NCBI GenBank assembly: GCA_029247365.1
Contig: JAQWLJ010000015.1
Location: forward strand, 1 to 37,516
Direction: 5' to 3'
DNA length: 37,516 bases
From: Acidimicrobiales bacterium
GTDB lineage: Bacteria; Actinomycetota; Acidimicrobiia; Acidimicrobiales; Aldehydirespiratoraceae
The translations under genes were made by a program, and so were the position numbers. The notes under the pieces are model-generated. The model was not told the origin of the DNA. It did no database searches and saw nothing but the letters and a program-made list of their open reading frames with translations. This document shows, in pieces, positions 32,899-37,516 of the stretch (position 1 is its first letter; each line of letters begins with the position of its first letter).

Positions 32899-33301
32899 AG
32901 CGTGCCTTCACGTCGATGCCGCTCGGCTCGACGCCGGCGGTGATGAAGGCGACAACATCGACAGTCTCGACCCGCACATCGACCGTTCGACCCGGACCGA
33001 GTCGTTCGGCGATCTCTCCGCAGAGCAGCTCGGCTTCACCGAGAGCGATCGAACGCTTGACGGTGACCGAGGCGAGGATCACCTCGTCCGTGCCGGCGAT
33101 CAACTTCGGCGAGAGGCGCACAGCGTCGCCGTCGACATCGACCTCCACCGCGGTCGCAATGTCGTGTTCGACGCCACGATCGAACGCAAACATGGGGTAG
33201 GTCGACAGTGGGTAGGTGTCGTTGGTGGGCTCTCGAAGCATCGGCGATACGACGACCACCGCGGCCACGACCGGACCAGCAATTCGGAGGCGGAAGCGCA
33301 C
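32888..33301 (-). CDS. Small membrane-anchored protein paired with HTTM
   Basis: 137 residues. One N-terminal hydrophobic helix (LRIAGPVVAAVVVVSPML) anchors a soluble domain starting with TNDTYPLSTYPMFAFDRG. The Y-P-L-S-T-Y-P-M-F type motif recurs in small proteins encoded beside HTTM proteins, as far as I recall. The rest is beta-rich (VEVDVDGDAVRLSPKLIAG, then TVDVRVETVDVVAF). Start GTG 33301 has TACGAT 6 bp upstream and begins right before the helix; longer open frame further upstream mirrors the opposite-strand gene. It probably forms a membrane complex with the HTTM protein. Confidence 0.75.
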   Translation of the reverse strand: MRFRLRIAGPVVAAVVVVSPMLREPTNDTYPLSTYPMFAFDRGVEHDIATAVEVDVDGDAVRLSPKLIAGTDEVILASVTVKRSIALGEAELLCGEIAERLGPGRTVDVRVETVDVVAFITAGVEPSGIDVKARCVG

Positions 33302-33307
33302 AGCCGC

Positions 33308-33313
33308 ATCGTA
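33308..33313 (-). promoter_or_regulatory. -10 element (TACGAT) of the small protein/HTTM pair
   Basis: TACGAT ends 6 bp before GTG 33301. It is divergent from the TAGCGT element at 33328-33333. Confidence 0.45.
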
Positions 33314-33327
33314 GGTTGGCAGGTCGC

Positions 33328-33333
33328 TAGCGT
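33328..33333 (+). promoter_or_regulatory. -10 element (TAGCGT) of the toroid/MarC-like pair
   Basis: TAGCGT ends 6 bp before GTG 33340, with no ribosome binding site. Leaderless initiation is predicted. Confidence 0.45.
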
Positions 33334-33339
33334 GCGGGC

Positions 33340-34521
33340 GTGCATTCCGTCGGAGCGAGAGTGGCAGTGTCGCTATTGGGGTGGGTGCTGGTGTTGGGCC
33401 TGGTCGTGGTTGCGGTGCACCCGGAGGGATGCCGCCGACCCTCCAACGACGAAATCCGCACGTCAGCCGAGGCGGCGGTCGTCTGGTTCGCTGCCAACCT
33501 CGGCGACGACGGCCGCTTCGTTTACCGCTACGACCGCGACCGCGCAACCGAAGAGGCCGGGTACAACGATCCCCGCCACGCCGGCGTGATGTTCTCGCTG
33601 TGGCAGGCTGCCGGTAGCGACATCGACGGCGCCGCAGAAACAGCCGAGCTCGCGTTCGAACGCGTGGAGCGGCTGATCGTGGACACGCCGGTCGGCCCGG
33701 CGTTCGGGCGAGGAGAATCGGTGCGAAGCGGTGCGACCGCACTGCTCGCCTCCGCGTTGGACGAACGACGACGTGTGACGGGCGCGACCGATCTCGACGA
33801 GCTGATCGTGGACTTCGGCCAGACGCTCATCGGCGTGGTCAACCCCGACGGGTCGGTCAGTGCGGGCATTCACGTCGAGGACGGCCCCGACGACACTCGG
33901 TCGCCGTTCTTCACCGGCGAGGTGATGTGGGCGCTCGCACGCCTCCATCTGAGCTTCCCCGACAAAGGGTTCGACGAGGCGGCCCTTCGGATCCGCCGGT
34001 ATCTCGTCGAGGACCGTGACCGCACCGAGCAGCCATGGCCAATCGTCTCAGACCACTGGGGGGCGTACGGCTTCGAGACGATGGGACGCTGGCCCTCACC
34101 ACCGCCGGTCACCGAGGCCGAGGAGGCTTGGCTCGACCGCCAGTTCGGATTGTTCGGGCTGCAGGTTCGCTACGAGAGCCAGCGGCAGGGGGGCGTCACG
34201 GGGCTGACCCGTGGTCCGATCGCGCTGGCGGCCGGCGTCGGCACCCTCGGCGAGGGACTCGGGAACCACGCGCTCGATCTGCACCGACGAGCCGCACGAC
34301 TCGACGACCTCTCGCAGCTTGTCGAGCGGGCCGACTGCGCTGCCGGATTGCTGGTCGATCGCCAGATTAATGCGAACGCATCGACCACCGACCTCGAGCC
34401 GAAGCGCACGTTCGGCGCGTGGTTTCGGCTCGGCGATACCCAGATGGACGACCAGCAGCACGCGTTGAGTGCCCTGCTGCTTCTGCTCGATGTACGAGCG
34501 ACGATCGGAGCGACCCCATGA
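33340..34521 (+). CDS. Membrane-anchored alpha/alpha-toroid protein of unknown function
   Basis: 393 residues. An N-terminal hydrophobic helix (VAVSLLGWVLVLGLVVVAVHP, about 8-28) is a membrane anchor or uncleaved signal. The body alternates helices with Gly/Asp-rich turns (WFAANLGDDGRFVYRYDRD, VNPDGSVSAGIH, FFTGEVMWALARLHL and ALAAGVGTLGEGLG), which resembles the alpha/alpha-toroid of terpene cyclase or glycan-processing families. No catalytic DxDD or similar motif is seen, so the activity is unknown. It is coupled to the MarC-like gene (ATGA) and divergent from the small protein/HTTM pair across 38 bp, which suggests one system. Confidence 0.75.
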   Translation: MHSVGARVAVSLLGWVLVLGLVVVAVHPEGCRRPSNDEIRTSAEAAVVWFAANLGDDGRFVYRYDRDRATEEAGYNDPRHAGVMFSLWQAAGSDIDGAAETAELAFERVERLIVDTPVGPAFGRGESVRSGATALLASALDERRRVTGATDLDELIVDFGQTLIGVVNPDGSVSAGIHVEDGPDDTRSPFFTGEVMWALARLHLSFPDKGFDEAALRIRRYLVEDRDRTEQPWPIVSDHWGAYGFETMGRWPSPPPVTEAEEAWLDRQFGLFGLQVRYESQRQGGVTGLTRGPIALAAGVGTLGEGLGNHALDLHRRAARLDDLSQLVERADCAAGLLVDRQINANASTTDLEPKRTFGAWFRLGDTQMDDQQHALSALLLLLDVRATIGATP

Positions 34522-35048
34522 CGACCACCCTGCTGTTCCTCGCCCTCCTCGCCGCGGCGAACCCGATTCGGGTCCACGCGGTGCGGCCCGGCGTGGTTAC
34601 ACCTCAGGTACTCGCCTTCGCCAGCGCGACTGTGCTTGCCTTGGGCGCCGCGTTCGCGTTGCTCTCAGGCCCGATGCTCGGCCTCGTCGACGTGTCGGTG
34701 TCGTCGGCTCGGATCGCCGCTGGTGTTGCGCTAATCGTGGTCTCGGTCAGGGATGCGATCGGTCCAGTGCCGCAACCCAAACCCTCTCTCGTCGGACATC
34801 GAACCGGGATCGTCCCGGTGGCATTTCCCGCAGCGTTGACCCCGCCCACCGCGCTGCTGATGATCGCGGCTGGAGCCGACCGCGGCGTCGGTCTCGCTGT
34901 CGCCGTCTTGGCGGGCGTTCTCGTGGTCGTGCTGGCCGCTCTTTGCAGTCCCCGTCTCCGCGGCCTTCGACCACTTCTGGCCGCTACCGGTGCTGGAGGA
35001 GTGGCGGTTGGCGTTCTTGTGGCGATGGACGGTGTCCTCGCGATCTGA
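34518..35048 (+). CDS. MarC/LysE-like small integral membrane protein
   Basis: 176 residues, almost wholly hydrophobic with five or six helices. LLFLALLAAANPIRVHAVRPG near the N-terminus and VPVAFPAALTPPTALLMIAAG in the middle form two half-membrane N-P/T-P-P re-entrant-type segments, as in MarC/LysE transporters. The transported compound is unknown. The start overlaps the toroid gene stop by 4 bp (ATGA). It is short for MarC (about 200 residues), so the assignment is tentative. Confidence 0.7.
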   Translation: MTTTLLFLALLAAANPIRVHAVRPGVVTPQVLAFASATVLALGAAFALLSGPMLGLVDVSVSSARIAAGVALIVVSVRDAIGPVPQPKPSLVGHRTGIVPVAFPAALTPPTALLMIAAGADRGVGLAVAVLAGVLVVVLAALCSPRLRGLRPLLAATGAGGVAVGVLVAMDGVLAI

Positions 35049-35110
35049 GCACTCCCGCCCAGTTCGACGCGGCCGCAACGTGCGAGCGGTTGCGGCGCTC
35101 AGAGCGGCGG

Positions 35111-35135
35111 TAGTCTCCACGCAGCTTCCGGGAGG
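35111..35135 (+). promoter_or_regulatory. -10 (TAGTCT) and Shine-Dalgarno (GGGAGG) of the CMD gene
   Basis: TAGTCT at 35111-35116 and GGGAGG at 35130-35135, 7 nt before ATG 35143. In contrast to many neighbours this gene has a short leader with a strong ribosome binding site. Confidence 0.5.
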
Positions 35136-35142
35136 ACAACAC

Positions 35143-35559
35143 ATGACCGAGTTCGACGGCGCCGACCCGCGAGTCACCCGAGGCCAATCGGTTCGCCGCG
35201 CGGTGCTCGGTGATGACTACGTCACTTCGGTCAGCGCACCGCAAACCGAAGCCCGCGCCGCACTCCAAGCGTTGGTGGCCGGCGCCGCCTGGGGCACCGT
35301 CTGGGCACGCGACGACAAGCTGTCGCGCCGCGACCGCAGCCTCATCAACGTCGCCCTGCTTGCCGCCCTCAACCGGCCCCACGAGCTTGGACTGCATATT
35401 TCTGGTGCATTGAACAACGGTCTGAGCCCCGCTGAGATCGAGGAGGCACTGCTCCACATTGGGCCGTATGCGGGTCTGCCGGCTGCGATCGACGGCTTTC
35501 GGGTTGCCGGCCCGATCCTCGACGAGCACGAGGGCGGTCAGCACGCCAGCGAGGCGTAG
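35143..35559 (+). CDS. Carboxymuconolactone decarboxylase (PcaC-type) family protein
   Basis: 138 residues covering the whole PcaC-type CMD domain: LSRRDRSLINVALLAALNRP, the helix with HELGLHISGALNNGLSPAEI and the C-terminal EEALLHIGPYAGLPAAIDGF. No CxxC is present, so it is not an AhpD-type peroxidase partner; the H-E-L-x-L-H segment is that of lactone decarboxylases. It may act on a cyclic lactone or keto acid. It lies 64 bp upstream of the LinD-family selenoprotein gene, same strand. Start ATG 35143 is fixed by GGGAGG. Confidence 0.9.
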   Translation: MTEFDGADPRVTRGQSVRRAVLGDDYVTSVSAPQTEARAALQALVAGAAWGTVWARDDKLSRRDRSLINVALLAALNRPHELGLHISGALNNGLSPAEIEEALLHIGPYAGLPAAIDGFRVAGPILDEHEGGQHASEA

Positions 35560-35609
35560 TCGGTAGCGCCGTGCTCGAAGCGAACGAGGCCGGCTGCAGC
35601 CCACCCAGC

Positions 35610-35615
35610 TACAGT
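35610..35615 (+). promoter_or_regulatory. -10 element (TACAGT) of the LinD-family gene
   Basis: TACAGT ends 8 bp before GTG 35624, with no Shine-Dalgarno sequence. The gene probably has its own near-leaderless transcript. Confidence 0.45.
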
Positions 35616-35623
35616 CTCGACCC

Positions 35624-37084
35624 GTGACACTCTCGGACCGGTCGATCGGGTGGTTGCGGTATCTACACCGCAAGGCGAACACGTCCGACAACTGGGATCG
35701 GGGCGGACACCCACACCTACACTGGGACGATCGGTCCGACCCGCCGATGGCGAGCTGGCATCGGTTCGATCTCGTCGACTCGTCGTATGCCATGGGATTG
35801 CTTGCCCACCGCACACCGGCGTGGACCGAACCCTATGTCGCCATTCTCGACCAGTTGATCGAGCGTCACACCGGCTGGTGGTCTGCTGCCGACTGGCTCA
35901 CCCAGTTCGGCCCCGATCCCGATCGTGCCGACTACCCCGACGCCTTCCGCGGCCTGATCCCGCCGCAGCTCTGGGGCGACTACGACGTCCCCGGCTGGAC
36001 GGCGAACGGCACTGAACCCTGGGGCGTGCAGATGGATCCAGTGGCCGCTGATGGGATGCTGTTCTACAAGGGCTTCTTCCTCGTGTTGCTCGGTATTCGA
36101 TCGATGATCGCCGACGATGATCGCTGGAACGAGCCGTTCGACATGATCCGCGATGGCGACAACACATTCACGTGGACGCACTCCGGCATTGCCGAGCACC
36201 TCACCCAGCAGTGGCTGGCCGCACCGATTGGCTGCCATTGAGAGAACACCAAGATCTGGCCATTTTGACTGGCCGGAGCGGGCCTCGGTCTGAGGCTCCA
36301 TGACAACCGACACGGCACCACCCACCACGCCGAGGCCTTCAAACCCTGGTGGCGGTACGCCCGCGAGCACTACCTCGACCTTGACCGCGACCCGCCGACC
36401 GAAACGACGCTCTACTACGACCCGATTCTCGACGTGCACCATCGACTACCGGTGTCGATGGCCTTGACAACTGCGTACTACGCCGCTCCCCAGGCCCCCG
36501 ACGACGCCCGCCGGCTGTTCGAGGCCGCCTTCGCCTCCGTAGCGCTCGGCGGCGATATCTCGCTTCCAATCCGTGCATCCCGGGGCTACGGCTCGTCGCT
36601 GGTGCTCGCCCGTGAGTGGGGGATGCATGATCTCGAAAATCGGCTTGTTACCGCGATCGAAGCGTCGTACGAACCGACCTGGGACACCTTGTCCGGTGAG
36701 TTCACCTGGGGCCTCGGGCTCGGGGAGGAGCACCCTCGCGGCCAATACAACGCCTTCCTCGCCGCGGCCGAAGCTGCGGGGCCCGGCCGATGGGAGCGTC
36801 TGTCCGCGGCGCCACTCGAGCGCCAACCACAAGTCGTCGGCGTCGACTTCCCAAACGTCGCGCTGCGGGTCGCCGAGTGGCGCAACGGCTCGCTCCACCT
36901 CGAACTTGACGTGCGCGACGAGGACCCAGCGTCGAGGACTACCTTCCGGATCGTCGGCGCCGAGCCTCGAGTCTGGGAAATGACCGGCATCGACGGCGCC
37001 ACGCTCGAGCACACAGCCCATTCCGTCATCGTGCGGGTCCCCAAGGTCAGCGGCGAACTGACCTTCACTCGCGGCAGCTACTGA
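35624..37084 (+). CDS. LinD-family (linalool dehydratase/isomerase-like) candidate selenoprotein, two in-frame TGA (Sec)
   Basis: One frame of 486 residues is interrupted only by TGA at 36239-36241 and 36266-36268 and ends at TGA 37082. Both sides match the LinD (alpha/alpha)6-barrel family: WGDY and MLFYKGFFLVLLGI before, LHDNRHGTTHHAEAF and GYGSSLVLAREWG after. Around the TGAs the frame reads GCH-U-ENTKIWPF-U-LAGAG. LinD of Castellaniella, as I recall it, has C-EPDNYFVQ-C there, with active-site Cys171 and Cys180, the same nine-residue spacing. A SECIS-like GGUCU hairpin follows the second TGA. I therefore read both as selenocysteine (U206, U215). The LinD active-site His129 seems replaced by Phe151, so the substrate may differ. 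No signal peptide. GTG 35624 is preceded by TACAGT. Two nonsense mutations are the alternative. Confidence 0.88.
36239..36241 (+). other. In-frame TGA, predicted selenocysteine U206
   Basis: The first internal TGA of the LinD-family frame. It aligns with LinD active-site Cys171 (recalled numbering); Cys204 lies two residues before it. The downstream frame continues with LinD-like sequence. Confidence 0.75.
36255..36277 (+). promoter_or_regulatory. Hairpin after the first TGA (possible first SECIS)
   Basis: Eight-pair stem with one G-U pair, TCTGGCCA with TGGCCGGA, and a 7-nt loop TTTTGAC (36263-36269) that contains the second TGA. The loop starts 21 nt after the first TGA, inside the usual bacterial SECIS distance, but it lacks the GGU signature. 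Its role is uncertain. Confidence 0.4.
36266..36268 (+). other. In-frame TGA, predicted selenocysteine U215
   Basis: The second internal TGA, nine codons after the first. It aligns with LinD active-site Cys180 (recalled numbering) and is followed by the GGUCU hairpin. Confidence 0.8.
36280..36298 (+). promoter_or_regulatory. Bacterial SECIS-like hairpin with GGUCU apical loop
   Basis: Stem of seven pairs (GGGCCTC with GAGGCTC, one G-U) closed by the pentaloop GGTCT at 36287-36291. The loop starts 18 nt after the second in-frame TGA. The E. coli fdhF SECIS, as I recall it, also has GGUCU starting 18 nt after its UGA; its bulged U is not seen here. This is the SelB-binding type of structure. 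Confidence 0.8.
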
Positions 37085-37516
37085 CGGCGGAAACGAAGAC
37101 CGTCTCTCCGACGAGGCGATAATCGATGGCGGCGCTTCACTACTGGGATGCTGCGCCCATCGACGATTCGCGTGTCTCGAGGGCCACAACTCACCAGTTT
37201 GCCGAGAGCCGATCATCACACCAGCGATGACCCGTGGGCTGGAGAACGAGCCAGCCCCGGTCGCGCCGAGTGCGAGCGCTGGACTGAAGGCGATCACTAC
37301 ACAGATCACAAAGAGCCGCTGAACCAGAAGTTCTGATGGGTTTGCCGAACATTTCTCTCGGCAGATCGACAACAAAACCAAGGCATTTTTATTCTGGCAC
37401 ATGGGCTACGACAGGGATAGACGCGCCAAACGCCTAGCCGGACCCAGCTGCAGTAGCCGTTCAACAGAGCAGGAAACCGGGTTGGGTGGTGAGAATGTGG
37501 GCTGTGCTCGTCTTCA
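37085..37516. other. Non-coding stretch after the LinD-family gene
   Basis: 432 bp with no convincing gene on either strand; the short frames have no family features. Two structures are visible. One is an imperfect inverted repeat at 37123-37163 (TCGATGG-CG-GCGC paired with GCGC-CCATCGA, 17-nt loop). The other is TGCCGA at 37343-37348 with TCGGCA at 37358-37363. Neither is followed at once by a T-run, though CATTTTTATT lies at 37384-37393. The AT content is higher towards the end. I find no tRNA, including no tRNA-Sec. Confidence 0.5.
37123..37163 (+). terminator. Possible terminator-like hairpin after the LinD-family gene
   Basis: Eleven base pairs in two blocks (7 + 4) around a 2-nt bulge and a 17-nt loop, starting 39 bp after the stop codon. 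There is no T-tract, so factor-independent termination is doubtful. Confidence 0.3.

Noticed and set aside
36239-36268. General reassignment of TGA to an amino acid (for example Cys or Trp) in this organism
   Set aside because: Many genes here end in TGA at natural positions, including the GTGA and ATGA overlaps and the stop of the LinD-family gene itself. Recoding must be local.
36239-36268. LinD-family gene as a simple pseudogene with two nonsense mutations
   Set aside because: Not excluded by the sequence alone, but both changes fall on the catalytic Cys columns, there are no other lesions in 486 codons, and a GGUCU hairpin sits at SECIS distance.
36434-37084. A separate gene for the second half of the LinD-family protein, starting at GTG 36434
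   Set aside because: The frame is the same as that of 35624-36241, and the stretch between them already encodes LinD-like sequence (LHDNRHGTTHHAEAF, PPTETTLYYDPILDVHH). The start would remove part of the barrel and has no ribosome binding site.
37201-37363. TTTGCCGA direct repeats and a distant TGCCGAGAG/CTCTCGGCA inverted repeat as a mobile-element end or attachment site
   Set aside because: The repeats are short, no transposase or integrase gene is nearby, and no target-site duplication can be shown.
36446-37402. 318-codon open frame on the minus strand starting in the terminal non-coding region
   Set aside because: Two thirds is antisense to the LinD-family gene. The short hydrophobic start (LFVICVVIAFSPALALG) is not followed by recognisable protein sequence.

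Overview
The window comes from a high-GC bacterium with densely packed genes, frequent 4-bp ATGA/GTGA gene overlaps and many GTG starts. A mycothiol-dependent maleylpyruvate isomerase-type protein, HTTM and OafA-type membrane proteins and many apparently leaderless genes (a TAnnnT hexamer 6-8 bp before the start codon) point to an actinobacterium. The wealth of sulfatases, oxygenases and acyl-CoA or xenobiotic enzymes recalls the free-living, often marine, Acidimicrobiia lineages. That placement is inference; there is no rRNA or tRNA in the window.

Layout. 1-1310 (+): the end of a SnoaL-like protein and an MthK-like K+ channel. 1350-3145 (-): an SDR oxidoreductase and an aldo/keto reductase broken by one extra base in a C6 tract. 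3156-9846 (-): a six-gene operon (DUF1330-like protein, haloalkane dehalogenase-like hydrolase, GST-like protein, unknown protein, RNase Z-like MBL hydrolase, large arylsulfatase). A TetR gene lies upstream and a palindromic operator-like site sits at the operon promoter. 10637-14867 (-): a sulfatase fused to a DJ-1/PfpI domain, an SRPBCC protein and a Rieske oxygenase, diverging from an MDMPI gene. 15624-19868 (-): a Baeyer-Villiger-type monooxygenase, a PhyH dioxygenase, a small coupled protein and an amidase. 19906-22195 (+): a class III PLP enzyme overlapping an APH-type kinase, probably a kinase/phospho-lyase pair. 22311-24348: a divergent crotonase and an ACAD10-type kinase. 24355-26580 (-): an acyltransferase-3 protein joined to an M15-like peptidase domain with a 27-bp repeat tail. 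26738-27889 (+): an MFS transporter. 27901-32066: a TauD-type dioxygenase diverging from an alkylsulfatase-like MBL protein, a third sulfatase and a second TetR gene. 32050-35048: a membrane-protein cluster (HTTM protein, small anchored protein, alpha/alpha-toroid protein, MarC-like protein). 35143-37084 (+): a carboxymuconolactone decarboxylase-type gene and a linalool dehydratase/isomerase (LinD)-family gene.

The main discovery is the LinD-family gene at 35624-37084. Its frame is interrupted by exactly two TGA codons, nine codons apart. They fall where the two active-site cysteines of LinD are expected. Eighteen nucleotides after the second TGA begins a GGUCU pentaloop on a GC-rich stem, the same loop and spacing I recall for the E. 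coli fdhF SECIS element. The simplest reading is a LinD-family selenoprotein of 486 residues with two selenocysteines (U206 and U215), which I do not know to have been described.

As a whole the region looks like a catabolic accessory block for organosulfates (three type I sulfatases, a TauD-type dioxygenase, an alkylsulfatase-like MBL protein), organohalides and terpenoid or cyclic carbon. Monooxygenases, an amidase, an SDR and an AKR would process the products.
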